From Shewanella aquimarina (GTDB taxonomy: Bacteria > Pseudomonadota > Gammaproteobacteria > Enterobacterales > Shewanellaceae), in assembly GCF_023349185.1 (NCBI RefSeq), contig NZ_JAKIKY010000004.1, positions 186,001-250,000 of the forward strand: a DNA stretch of 64,000 nt, in the 5' to 3' direction. Made by a program: the position numbers and the translations under genes. The notes beneath the pieces are model-generated. The model made no database searches. It saw only the letters and a list, made by a program, of their open reading frames with translations, and was not told the origin of the DNA. Below are positions 24,540-32,496 of this stretch, piece after piece. Within the stretch, counting starts at the first letter, position 1. Each line of letters begins with the position of its first letter.

Positions 24540-25592
24540 ATGTATTATCAAACTGATGACGTTCGCATTAATAAAATTAAAGAGTTGTTACCCCCTGTCG
24601 CCATTCTTGAGCGATTTCCGGCAAGCGAAAATGCATCGGCAACAGTGTTTAACGCACGGCAGAATATACACAATATCCTGAAAAAAGAAGATGATCGCCT
24701 GTTAGTGATCATTGGCCCTTGTTCTATCCATGATCCTAAGGCGGCGCTTGAATACGGTGAGAGACTCGTCAAATTGCGTGAGCAATATAAGGATCAATTA
24801 GAGGTGGTGATGCGCGTCTATTTCGAGAAGCCGCGTACCACTGTGGGCTGGAAAGGCCTGATCAACGACCCTTACATGGATAACAGTTTTAAGTTGAACG
24901 ATGGTTTGCGTACCGCGCGTAAACTGCTGTTAGATCTTAACGACTTAGGTGTGCCTACCGCGGGTGAATTTCTGGATATGATCACCCCACAATATGTGGC
25001 GGATCTCATGTGTTGGGGCGCAATTGGCGCTCGTACCACAGAGTCACAGGTACACAGAGAGTTGGCATCGGGCCTCTCTTGCCCTGTCGGTTTCAAGAAT
25101 GGGACCGATGGCACCATCAAGGTCGCTATCGACGCGATCGGCGCCGCCAGTGCACCTCACCATTTTCTGTCGGTGACCAAGTATGGCCATTCGGCGATCG
25201 TCTCCACCAAGGGCAATCCTGATTGTCACATCATTCTGCGTGGTGGCAAGGAGCCTAACTATAGCGCCGAGCACGTGCAGGCGATCAGCGAGCAGTTGGC
25301 TAAGGCTAACCTGCCGCAAAATATCATGGTGGATTTTAGCCACGCTAACAGCAGCAAACAGTTTAAGCGTCAGATGCTGGTGGCCGAAGATGTGGCCAGC
25401 CAGGTAAGTGCCGGTGAGCGGGCTATTTTCGGTGTGATGGTTGAGAGTCACCTGGTTGAGGGACGTCAGGACTATATCGAAGGGCAACCTTTGTGTTACG
25501 GCCAAAGTATCACAGATGCCTGTATTGGTTGGGAAGATACCGAAACCTTGCTGGCACAGCTCAACCAGAGTGTGCTCGAACGTCGCGCTTAG
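24540..25592 (+). CDS. aroG: 3-deoxy-7-phosphoheptulonate synthase AroG
   Basis: The 350-residue protein has exactly the length of E. coli AroG and matches it closely throughout: MRVYFEKPRTTVGWKGLIND, GARTTESQVHRE, and DFSHANSSKQF. It condenses PEP and erythrose 4-phosphate in the first step of the shikimate pathway for aromatic amino acids. The N-terminal region, where the AroG-type (phenylalanine-sensitive) isozyme binds its effector, is also conserved; sensitivity is inferred. A bidirectional terminator follows. Confidence 0.92.
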   Translation: MYYQTDDVRINKIKELLPPVAILERFPASENASATVFNARQNIHNILKKEDDRLLVIIGPCSIHDPKAALEYGERLVKLREQYKDQLEVVMRVYFEKPRTTVGWKGLINDPYMDNSFKLNDGLRTARKLLLDLNDLGVPTAGEFLDMITPQYVADLMCWGAIGARTTESQVHRELASGLSCPVGFKNGTDGTIKVAIDAIGAASAPHHFLSVTKYGHSAIVSTKGNPDCHIILRGGKEPNYSAEHVQAISEQLAKANLPQNIMVDFSHANSSKQFKRQMLVAEDVASQVSAGERAIFGVMVESHLVEGRQDYIEGQPLCYGQSITDACIGWEDTETLLAQLNQSVLERRA

Positions 25593-25641
25593 TCTGGCCT
25601 TCATCTGCTGAGCTTGCTCAGCCGGGAGTCGACGAGAAACT

Positions 25642-25670
25642 AAAAAGGAAGCCAATTGGCTTCCTTTTTT
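25642..25670. terminator. Bidirectional terminator after aroG
   Basis: AAAAAGGAAGCC pairs with GGCTTCCTTTTT over AATT, with flanking A and T runs. It also ends the small minus-strand gene. Confidence 0.93.
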
Positions 25671-25687
25671 GCATTCTGCTGGCCCGT

Positions 25688-25864
25688 TTATTTGGCTTGT
25701 TGTTTCACCAGATATTCATTGGCCTTAGCCAGACTGCCAAAAGACGATATTAAATTGTTTTGACCCTTTTGCTGAATTTCTGGGCTGTTCGATTCTGTCA
25801 TCATCCATACCCAAGTTTGTACCAATGGCAGTGGAGGGTATTGCACGTCAGATGATTGTGGCAT
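25688..25864 (-). CDS. Small hypothetical protein (58 residues)
   Basis: A short minus-strand gene: ATG at 25864 with AAGGAAG just upstream, stop at 25688. The protein reads MPQSSDVQYPPLPLVQTW... ending ...SLAKANEYLVKQQAK, with a proline-rich start and a helical, charged end. The good ribosome site, the position directly before a terminator and the absence of any overlapping gene support a real small gene. No family recognised. Confidence 0.6.
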   Translation of the reverse strand: MPQSSDVQYPPLPLVQTWVWMMTESNSPEIQQKGQNNLISSFGSLAKANEYLVKQQAK

Positions 25865-26262
25865 ATCGGCTTCCTTTAAAAAATTGGGGTTATTCCCGCT
25901 CTGCTTTTGCTCGGCTTGAACTGCCTTAAGCTGATCTTGAGATTATCAAAATCTCCGGCAAGAGATAACAATAATTACCCCGTTGAAACATTAAAGTGAT
26001 AATTATTCTCTCAAGAATAATGCTTTTTTCTAATTTTGCCATCATTTTATCATTCAAAAGTTGTGCTAACTTGTACGGGCGAATGCTCCTAAAGTCTGAT
26101 ATTGGACAGCTTGCATAGGGCAAAATGCTAACCCCTTGGCAAAGCTAAACAATTGCGCTAGTGGCGGATGAGTCTACTAAGGTAAGATGGTGGATGTTAT
26201 GGCTTTTATCTCGATTTCATCTAAATGCCATCCTCCCAATATTGATGCTAGCTGGAGTTGCC
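25865..26262. other. Intergenic region with small inverted repeats
   Basis: These 398 bases lie between divergent genes. Two dyads are clear: GAGATT/AATCTC (25939-25955) and ATTATTCT-CTCA-AGAATAAT (26002-26021), the second followed by TTTTTT at 26024-26029, resembling a weak terminator. The in-frame extension of the ABC exporter upstream to a GTG at 26161 has no ribosome site and is not taken as coding. Confidence 0.45.
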
Positions 26263-28038
26263 ATGCGTCCCACTCTCTATTTTGATGGTCCTATCGATAA
26301 ATTGAACTGGCAGGTCCTGAAACTGCTTTGGCCCTATCTATTGGAGTTCAAGGGGCGGGTGGTATTGGCGCTGGCCTGTCTGGTGGTGGCGAAAATGGCA
26401 AGCGTCGGCCTGCCTTTCGTGCTCAAACACCTGGTGGATACCCTGAGCGAGGCCTCGAGTGAGCAGATAATTGCGGTGCCTATCGCCCTGGTGCTGGCAT
26501 ACGGTAGTCTACGCCTGCTGAACACAGTGATCTCCGAGGTGAGAGACACGCTATTTGGTCGGGTTACCGAACGGGCGATAAGGCGTTTGGGCTTGTCTGT
26601 GTTTGATCATCTGCATCGGCTGGATCTGGCGTTTCACCTGGAGCGGCGCACCGGCGGCCTGTCTCGAGATATAGAGCGGGGCACCAGTGGGGTCAGCTTC
26701 TTGATGCGCTTCATGGTGTTCAATATAGTACCGACCCTGCTCGAGATAGCACTGGTGGTGGGTATCTTGCTTTATAACTATGGCTGGGCATTTGCCATCA
26801 TTACGTTAAGCGCCGTCGTCGCTTATATCCTCTTTTCCATCTTTGCCACCGAGTGGCGCACCGGCTTCGTGCGTGAGGCTGCTATGGCGGATTCTCAGTC
26901 TAATACCCGCGCCATCGACAGCCTGCTTAACTATGAGACGGTGAAGTATTTTAACAACGAGGCCTATGAGTCTGGGCAATATGATCAGGCCCTCGAGCGA
27001 TGGGAGGTGGCCAAGCGAAAGAATCGACTCTCTCTGTTTGCCCTCAATGCCGGTCAGGCGTTGATCATCTCGCTGGCGATGACGCTGATGTTGGCATTGG
27101 CCGCGAGCCAGGTCAGCCAGGGAGCCATGACCATAGGTGACTTCGTGCTGATCAACGCCTTCATGATGCAGCTGTTTATGCCGCTGAATTTTTTAGGCTT
27201 TGTCTATCGTGAGATACGCGGCGCGCTGGCTAATATCGAGCGCATGTTTAGTCTGCTAGATAGAGTGCCAAAGATTAAGGATGCGCCCGGCGCTAAGTCG
27301 CCCCAGATCACGCAGGGGAGCCTTAGATTTGAGGGAGTCAATTTTCGTTACGGCGACAGGCCTATCTTGTCCGATGTGAGTTTCGAGATCCCTGCCGGTC
27401 ATAAGGTGGCGATTGTGGGGGATAGCGGCGCGGGTAAATCCACCATAGTGAAGCTGCTGTTTCGCTTCTATGAGGCGCAGCAGGGGGTTATCACCATAGA
27501 TGGGCATGATACTAAGGCGCTGACCCAACACGCGTTGCGTAGCGCCATCGCCATAGTGCCGCAAGATACCGTGTTGTTTAACGATTCCTTGCTGGAGAAT
27601 ATTCGTTATGGTCTGCCGGGGGCGAGCGATGAGCAAGTGAAGGAGGCGATAGAACTGGCCCATCTTTCTCATTTTGTCTCACAACTCAGCGAAGGTTGGA
27701 ATACCAAGGTGGGCGAGCGCGGGCTAAAGCTATCCGGTGGCGAGAAGCAGAGGGTGGCGATCGCCAGGGCGATTCTTAAGGGGTCGCCCCTGTTGGTGTT
27801 CGACGAGGCGACCTCGTCCCTAGATAGTCATTCGGAGCAGGCGATCCTCAATGCCCTCAAGGAGATGGCCAAGGGACATACCAGTCTGGTTATCGCCCAC
27901 AGGCTGTCGACGGTCGTGGATGCCGACCAGATCTTGGTGCTGAGTCAAGGGAAGATCGTCGAGCGCGGCGATCATCAGAGCCTGCTGGCAGCTAATGGTC
28001 TCTACAAGAAGCTGTGGACGGTACAAAATCAACATTAA
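26263..28038 (+). CDS. Atm1/ABCB7-type ABC exporter (fused permease and ATPase)
   Basis: The 591-residue half-transporter has a six-helix ABC membrane domain (about 20-320) and an ATPase domain with Walker A (GDSGAGKST, about 388), signature LSGGEKQR (about 490) and Walker B (LLVFDEATSSLD, about 511). It is close to the Atm1/ABCB7 group, which exports glutathione-linked or sulfur compounds and protects against metals. GGAG five bases upstream supports the ATG at 26263; a longer frame from a GTG at 26161 lacks a ribosome site. Dimer formation is required in this family. Confidence 0.87.
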   Translation: MRPTLYFDGPIDKLNWQVLKLLWPYLLEFKGRVVLALACLVVAKMASVGLPFVLKHLVDTLSEASSEQIIAVPIALVLAYGSLRLLNTVISEVRDTLFGRVTERAIRRLGLSVFDHLHRLDLAFHLERRTGGLSRDIERGTSGVSFLMRFMVFNIVPTLLEIALVVGILLYNYGWAFAIITLSAVVAYILFSIFATEWRTGFVREAAMADSQSNTRAIDSLLNYETVKYFNNEAYESGQYDQALERWEVAKRKNRLSLFALNAGQALIISLAMTLMLALAASQVSQGAMTIGDFVLINAFMMQLFMPLNFLGFVYREIRGALANIERMFSLLDRVPKIKDAPGAKSPQITQGSLRFEGVNFRYGDRPILSDVSFEIPAGHKVAIVGDSGAGKSTIVKLLFRFYEAQQGVITIDGHDTKALTQHALRSAIAIVPQDTVLFNDSLLENIRYGLPGASDEQVKEAIELAHLSHFVSQLSEGWNTKVGERGLKLSGGEKQRVAIARAILKGSPLLVFDEATSSLDSHSEQAILNALKEMAKGHTSLVIAHRLSTVVDADQILVLSQGKIVERGDHQSLLAANGLYKKLWTVQNQH

Positions 28039-28113
28039 TTGTAGGGGATTAAGTATTCGTTCAGGTTTGATTTGCATAATATTTGTCAATAACAAACCTG
28101 TGGAGGCGGTCCC

Positions 28114-28371
28114 GTGAAAAATATCCCTATACATGCAAGTATCGAAGGCCAGGCGCGGGTTGTGGATACCGATTGGCTAGCCATCATGGCGACCTTGAAA
28201 GAGCGGGGGCTGGAACAGGAGGAGTTGGTAACCGTCTATGCCCAACTTAGCTCCTACTTGAGGGTCACGACTCGGGGCCTGACCCTGGCGATGATACCAC
28301 CCTCGACCGTGATCGAGGGGCTGACTCGCGAGGTAAAACATTGCGCGAATGACTATGCGGGGATGTTATAG
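28114..28371 (+). CDS. Small hypothetical protein
   Basis: The 85-residue protein starts with GTG, preceded by a strong GGAGG site. It has no signal or membrane segment and no cysteine-rich motif; it reads as a small mixed cytoplasmic domain (VDTDWLAIMATLKERGLEQEELV...). It lies 75 bases after the ABC exporter on the same strand and may share its transcript. No family recognised. Confidence 0.68.
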   Translation: MKNIPIHASIEGQARVVDTDWLAIMATLKERGLEQEELVTVYAQLSSYLRVTTRGLTLAMIPPSTVIEGLTREVKHCANDYAGML

Positions 28372-28401
28372 AGGTTATTGCCTGAGTGGCAGGTAGAAAG
28401 A

Positions 28402-28680
28402 TTAGGCTGACTTTGAGGTATTGACCGGTCTCCAGCCGTCGCAAAGGAGGCTGAGTTTGCTATTTTGCGGTTCATAAGGCGTAAGCCTAATGATCTCTCC
28501 ACCCTTGAAGCAGATAGTCTCACCTTCGATAACCGTTAATCGGTTGCAGTTTTGACAGCTAACCGACAAGGGTTTACTTTTATTTCCCGCTCCAAAAAAC
28601 GAATTACTCACCTGTGACTCTCCATGGCTGGGCTTGTTGCCAGCACCTGCTGCTAATCCATATATCGCTAATGTAATCAA
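28402..28680 (-). CDS. Small hypothetical protein with four cysteines
   Basis: The longest frame (92 residues) starts with TTG at 28680, without a clear ribosome site, so the true start is uncertain. The N terminus is moderately hydrophobic (MITLAIYGLAAGAG) and could be a signal. Four cysteines (Cys42, Cys45, Cys57, Cys80) include a CQNC pair, compatible with a metal or disulfide site. It faces no overlapping gene. Function unknown, and the gene call itself is only moderately supported. Confidence 0.5.
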   Translation of the reverse strand: MITLAIYGLAAGAGNKPSHGESQVSNSFFGAGNKSKPLSVSCQNCNRLTVIEGETICFKGGEIIRLTPYEPQNSKLSLLCDGWRPVNTSKSA

Positions 28681-28724
28681 GTTTAGTCTATAAAGCTAGC
28701 GCTATCTAGACTAATGTCTAATCC

Positions 28725-29261
28725 TTATTGGGTATTGCTTGAACTTGCACCATATTGGGTTTTTATCAGACTACTTGGGCCATCTTGGTGCAGGGAAAGG
28801 ATAAATAAATTGTCATATTCATCCTCTCCCAATTGAGGTATCTCTGGTCCTCTCAGTGCCTTGATGAGCAGTGGTACAGTATTGGAATGCCCCGCAATGA
28901 CCACATTGCCTTCCTGCGCCATGATGCTATCGACGATAGCCGCTATATGCTTGTCCATCTCCCTGCCCGCGTCGATAACGATCAGAGGAATCCCTTTCGC
29001 GGCGATAAGCGGTGCCAAAGTTTCCTGAGTGCGCTTAAATTGTGTCGATATGGCCAGGGTGAGTGGGGTATCGGCCAGGCTCTCTACCAAGGCTTGTGCC
29101 CTTAACTTGCCCGCGTCATTCAGGCTAGGGTCGCGACCTTGAGTGGCCTTTTCCCCATGACGTACCAGAATCACTGTCTTACTGACAATCGCCGCATTGG
29201 CCTGGGCTATAGGCAGGTAACCTAATAGGGCCAGAAGCCCAAAGCTGATGAGTCTTAACAT
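28725..29261 (-). CDS. Periplasmic histidine phosphatase (SixA/phosphoglycerate mutase-like)
   Basis: The 178-residue protein has a signal peptide (MLRLISFGLLALLGYLPIAQANA) and a histidine phosphatase domain with the RHG motif (ILVRHGEKA), the second arginine (QFKRTQETLAPL) and the catalytic second histidine in VIAGHSNT. Members of this branch remove phosphate from proteins or small molecules; the signal places it in the periplasm, so SixA's cytosolic role does not apply directly. AGGG seven bases upstream favours the ATG at 29261 over those at 29267 and 29297. Confidence 0.82.
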   Translation of the reverse strand: MLRLISFGLLALLGYLPIAQANAAIVSKTVILVRHGEKATQGRDPSLNDAGKLRAQALVESLADTPLTLAISTQFKRTQETLAPLIAAKGIPLIVIDAGREMDKHIAAIVDSIMAQEGNVVIAGHSNTVPLLIKALRGPEIPQLGEDEYDNLFILSLHQDGPSSLIKTQYGASSSNTQ

Positions 29262-29414
29262 AAGCATCCCTATCTGTCTTAACGAGTTGGCTAGCATATC
29301 CTATTTCGCTGAGTATGCCGATGACAGATTAATTGGGCCTTAGGGCTAAAGTTGTTTATAAAATGGACGATAATTATAGCTGAGGGTTAATTTAATTTGG
29401 TGAGTGAGGCGATT

Positions 29415-29996
29415 ATGGAGATTCAAAATCACGGCGGAGCCGTATCTGCGGCGGCGCATAACAAGACAGATTCGACGACTAACCATGGTCAGCAAGTCTC
29501 CGAAGTGGCTAAGAACAAGACGGCCCTGGCGGCCAGTAAACAGTTGATGAATACGGCGATCCTGGAAGCGCAGCAAGATGTGAACTTGAGCGCAGGCAAT
29601 GAGCCCATGCAGCTGCTCTATAAGGCGGCAATCGAGGCGATCAATGAGGAGCTGGCGCCCACTATGGGAGAGCACGCCATTGAGACGGCTGTGGCTCAAG
29701 GGGTCGATACCTCGCCTGAGGCGACGGCCGAGCGCATCGTTAGCTTTGCCACCCAGTTTTTTGCCATACACCAGGAGCAAAACAGTGGCATGTCGTTCGA
29801 CGAACAGTTGAGCTCCTTCATGGACATTATCGGCGGGGCGATAGACCAAGGTTTCGATGAGGCCAAAGATATCCTCTCTGGGCTCAAGGTGCTTGAAGGT
29901 GACATTGAGGCCGGGGTCGACAAGACCTACGGCCTGGTACAGGAAGGGCTGCAGGCATTCAGAGACAGTTTCAATCAGGAGCCTGAGCAAGAATAG
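29415..29996 (+). CDS. DUF5610 domain-containing protein
   Basis: The 193-residue, acidic, mostly helical protein has a His/Asn-rich N terminus (MEIQNHGGAVSAAAHNKTDS) and a conserved C-terminal helical region (about 95-180, FFAIHQEQNSG, FMDIIGGAIDQGFDEAKDILSGL) of the DUF5610 type. It has no signal peptide. Function unknown. GAGG lies 6 bases before the ATG at 29415. A MITE-like element begins 24 bases after the stop and separates the gene from a terminator-like hairpin. Confidence 0.78.
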   Translation: MEIQNHGGAVSAAAHNKTDSTTNHGQQVSEVAKNKTALAASKQLMNTAILEAQQDVNLSAGNEPMQLLYKAAIEAINEELAPTMGEHAIETAVAQGVDTSPEATAERIVSFATQFFAIHQEQNSGMSFDEQLSSFMDIIGGAIDQGFDEAKDILSGLKVLEGDIEAGVDKTYGLVQEGLQAFRDSFNQEPEQE

Positions 29997-30019
29997 CGTC
30001 TCTTTCGATACCATTTGGC

Positions 30020-30357
30020 TAGGGCCTGTTGATCTTTGCCGTTTGTTTTTGCAGCATTTTGAAGGTGATTTATACAAGGCAGAGCCTGTGTCGTGTAGTC
30101 TTCTACACAAACTGGCGATAACACCGTAGAAAAGGCCTACAAACGCTGCCCAACGGGTTCATCTAAACGCGCGCTGCACTTTATGAAAGGCTTCCTGCCT
30201 TTCACCGCAGGCGGTCAGCTACGCTGTTAGAAATCGTTCCAGACGATTTCTTTGTTGTTCGCCATTCACATAGAGTAACTATGCTTCATGGCTCTCGCCT
30301 CGCGCAAAACGCGTTTAGATTGAACAAAAATTAAACTTAAAAGATCAACAGGCCCTA
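30020..30357. mobile_element. MITE-like element with 18-bp terminal inverted repeats
   Basis: The 338-bp element has perfect inverted ends: TAGGGCCTGTTGATCTTT at 30020-30037 and its complement at 30340-30357. Each end abuts a TA, which is consistent with a TA target duplication. It contains no gene. Inside are further dyads: GTGTAG/CTACAC near 30091, AAAGGCTTCCTGCCTTT near 30185, AGAAATCGTTCCAGACGATTTCT near 30220, and ATCTAAACGCG (30161) with its complement (30310-30320). This is the pattern of a miniature inverted-repeat element mobilised in trans; the parent transposase is not in the window. Confidence 0.82.
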
Positions 30358-30361
30358 AGAT

Positions 30362-30387
30362 AAACCCCTTCATATAAGGGGTTTTTT
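30362..30387 (+). terminator. Terminator downstream of the MITE-like element
   Basis: AAACCCCTT pairs with AAGGGGTTT over CATAT, followed by a run of six T. It probably belonged to the DUF5610 gene before the element inserted. Confidence 0.85.
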
Positions 30388-30462
30388 GTTGTCTTGACTC
30401 GGATGGAAAATCTATGAATCATGGGAGTATCAGTGTCGATTGATGCCAGCAGAGGTGGCGAT

Positions 30463-31203
30463 ATGTGGGGAGAGGCAAAGGTTGTAGAGCGGATTGACTG
30501 GAGCGATCAGTTATTTACCTTGAAGCTGTCGGCGGATATCGGCGAGTTTATTGCTGGGCAATTTATCAAGTTGTCGCTGCATATCGACGATAAACGTGTC
30601 GCCCGGGCCTATTCTTTGGTCAATGCGCCCGATGCGCCGCTGCTTGAGGTGCTGGCGGTAAGTGTCGACGACGGGCTGCTTTCGCCTAAGCTCCAGGCCT
30701 TAGGGCCGGGGGATAGCGTCGATATCTCTACCAAGGCGGCGGGTTTTTTGACGCTGGATGAGCTGCCTAAGCAGGGCAAACATCTGTGGTTTTTTGCTAC
30801 GGGTACAGCAGTGGGTCCCTTTATCTCCATGATGAGAACCGCCGAGCCCTGGCAGAGATTTGAGCGTGTGATCTTAGTATATGGGGTGAGGTATCAAGAC
30901 GATCTCGCCTATTATCAGGAGCTTAAATCGTTCGAGGCGCAATACCCTGAGCAGTTTACCTTAGTCACCTCAGTGACCCGAGAGCCGGTAGAAGGGGCGC
31001 TGGGTTGCCGCATCACCCAAGGGGTAGAGAGCGGCGTGATAGAGCAGCAAGTTGGCCTCAGCCTAAGCGCACAAGATTCACAGGTGATGATCTGTGGTCA
31101 TCCCGAGATGATAAAAGAACTCAATACCCTGTTGCAGTCTCGCGGCCTGGCTAAAAATCTTCGCCGCGCGCCAGGACAGATCACCGTCGAGAAATATTGG
31201 TAG
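30463..31203 (+). CDS. fpr: Ferredoxin/flavodoxin-NADP+ reductase Fpr
   Basis: The 246-residue protein matches E. coli Fpr in length and order: FAD domain with RAYSLVNAPD (FAD-binding RxYS), then the NADP domain with FATGTAVGPFISMM and MICGHPEMIKELN, and the characteristic C terminus ending in VEKYW. It transfers electrons between NADPH and flavodoxin or ferredoxin and takes part in oxidative stress defence. AGAGGTGG six bases upstream supports the ATG at 30463. The frame is open from 30421. Confidence 0.92.
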   Translation: MWGEAKVVERIDWSDQLFTLKLSADIGEFIAGQFIKLSLHIDDKRVARAYSLVNAPDAPLLEVLAVSVDDGLLSPKLQALGPGDSVDISTKAAGFLTLDELPKQGKHLWFFATGTAVGPFISMMRTAEPWQRFERVILVYGVRYQDDLAYYQELKSFEAQYPEQFTLVTSVTREPVEGALGCRITQGVESGVIEQQVGLSLSAQDSQVMICGHPEMIKELNTLLQSRGLAKNLRRAPGQITVEKYW

Positions 31204-31213
31204 AGGAAGCGAG

Positions 31214-31813
31214 ATGCAATTACTGTTTTCTGACGCATCACCCTACGCAAGAACCGTGCGTGTCGTCATCGCACAGTTTGCCATCAGGGGGATCGAGCCG
31301 GTAGCGGTGAACCCATTGGACAATACCGAGCTACTGTTAGATGCCAATCCGCTGGCCAAGATCCCCTGTTTGTTGTTAAACGATGGCGGCGCCTTGTATG
31401 ACAGCGAGGTGATCCTGCGCTACCTGGATCATGAATATTGCGGTGGTGAGCTGTTTGGTCAGCCGGGTGACTCTTGGTATGGCGAGACTCAATACTCCCT
31501 GATCAAGGGGCTGATCGACAGTGCGGTGGCATTAAGGCAGGAGCAGATGCGGGACGATGAAGGATTGCGTAGCCCGTTCTGGACGGCGAGATTCGAGCAA
31601 GCCTTACTCAGGGGGCTGGCACAAATAGAGCTGATGGCCATTTCTGGGCATAGCAAGTTGTCGTTGCAGCAGATTTGTCTCGCCTGCCTGTTAGAGTATA
31701 TAGATTTTCGACATCCTGACCTGGATTGGCGTAAGGTGGCGCCCGCTACGGCAAGATGGCTACAGACTTTCTCTATGGGCGCGGCCATGTTAACCACGCG
31801 TCCCCGCGCCTAG
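31214..31813 (+). CDS. Glutathione S-transferase family protein (YibF-like)
   Basis: The 199-residue protein has an N-terminal thioredoxin-like domain (SDASPYARTVRVVIA, with LYDSEVILRYLD, the glutathione-binding Asp-Ser pair) and a C-terminal helical GST domain. It resembles YibF-type GSTs, whose substrates are unknown. It starts 10 bases after fpr and is probably co-transcribed. Confidence 0.85.
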   Translation: MQLLFSDASPYARTVRVVIAQFAIRGIEPVAVNPLDNTELLLDANPLAKIPCLLLNDGGALYDSEVILRYLDHEYCGGELFGQPGDSWYGETQYSLIKGLIDSAVALRQEQMRDDEGLRSPFWTARFEQALLRGLAQIELMAISGHSKLSLQQICLACLLEYIDFRHPDLDWRKVAPATARWLQTFSMGAAMLTTRPRA

Positions 31814-31855
31814 CCTTTGCCTAGCATCAGGCCGTTTGCATTTGAGGCTCTGCCT

Positions 31856-32326
31856 CTAGTGGCGGCTATCGGTAAGGCGCCGCCCCTTAGCCGGTTGATT
31901 GCGTCGATTGGGCTCGCCGAAAACGCCATAGAGTTCGCTGGTCACGCCAAAGTCGACCCGCCTGTCCTCGGTTTGTCCTCTTCTGTCTTCATGATGTAGA
32001 TATCGACAGTGACACTCGGCCTCGTTGCAGTCAGGGAGGGGGAGTGTCGGCGCGTCTTTGGAGAGAAAACGTTTATCTTTTAGTTTCTTCGCGCTGTCAC
32101 ACACACCTTTGTCGTTGACAATCTCGACGCAGTGATAGGGGTGACTAGTGCTCTGATCATGGATTGGAGTATGGGGAACTTCTTCGCTTATCGTACTGGT
32201 GCCGTGGCTTGCCTGAGTCATGGCGGCTCTGCGGGCTCGGCGGACTCGTCCCCGAGTAAATCTATGTTTAAAGAGGAACAGAAGCAGAATGACGGCAAGC
32301 ATCAGCGCGAGAATTTCCAGTAGCAT
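31856..32326 (-). CDS. Membrane-anchored protein with Cys/His-rich domain
   Basis: The 156-residue protein has an N-terminal hydrophobic helix (residues 3-19) followed by many arginines, so the rest probably lies in the cytoplasm. The second half holds Cys66, Cys76, Cys100, Cys105, Cys107 and the pair His111-His112, in CNEAECHCRYLHHEDRR, followed by several arginine-rich DRR/RR repeats. This looks like a metal-binding or redox domain. Many Shewanella and Vibrio proteins share the CxC-HH-DRR pattern in my recollection, but I know no function. AAAGGA precedes the ATG. Confidence 0.72.
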   Translation of the reverse strand: MLLEILALMLAVILLLFLFKHRFTRGRVRRARRAAMTQASHGTSTISEEVPHTPIHDQSTSHPYHCVEIVNDKGVCDSAKKLKDKRFLSKDAPTLPLPDCNEAECHCRYLHHEDRRGQTEDRRVDFGVTSELYGVFGEPNRRNQPAKGRRLTDSRH

Positions 32327-32366
32327 ATAAGATCCTTTTATTGGCCGAGTCCTTTGAGTCTAGTCA

Positions 32367-32440
32367 GCGAGGCATTTTTGGTCAAAATGAGCGGCCTCGC
32401 AAATTTTGACCAATCTGGCTTGCCGTTTCATGCCAGATTG
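32367..32440. repeat. Cluster of interlocking inverted repeats upstream of fbpA
   Basis: Three perfect dyads overlap. GCGAGGC (32367-32373) pairs with GCCTCGC (32394-32400). TTGGTCAAAAT (32378-32388) pairs with ATTTTGACCAA (32403-32413). CAATCTGGC (32411-32419) pairs with GCCAGATTG (32432-32440). The first two are ordered A-B-A'-B', a pseudoknot-type order. No T-run follows. Function unknown. Confidence 0.75.
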
Positions 32441-32458
32441 ATTACCCTTGTCGCAATT

Positions 32459-32477
32459 GATAATTATTATCATTAAC
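32459..32477. promoter_or_regulatory. Fur box upstream of fbpA
   Basis: GATAATTATTATCATTAAC matches the 19-base Fur consensus GATAATGATAATCATTATC at 16 positions, 19 bases before the fbpA start. It indicates iron-repressed transcription of the transporter genes. Confidence 0.85.
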
Positions 32478-32496
32478 TTTAGCGCGGAGTATCTGC

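Noticed and set aside
25926..26123. Minus-strand open frame of 65 codons between the small gene and the ABC exporter
   Set aside because: No ribosome site, poor composition and overlap with hairpins that look non-coding.
26161..26262. N-terminal extension of the ABC exporter from a GTG
   Set aside because: There is no ribosome site before the GTG, and the added residues lack family similarity; a GGAG site supports the ATG at 26263.
29346..30110. Minus-strand open frame (about 254 codons) opposite the DUF5610 gene
   Set aside because: It overlaps a better-supported gene and runs into the MITE-like element, with no ribosome site or recognised domain.
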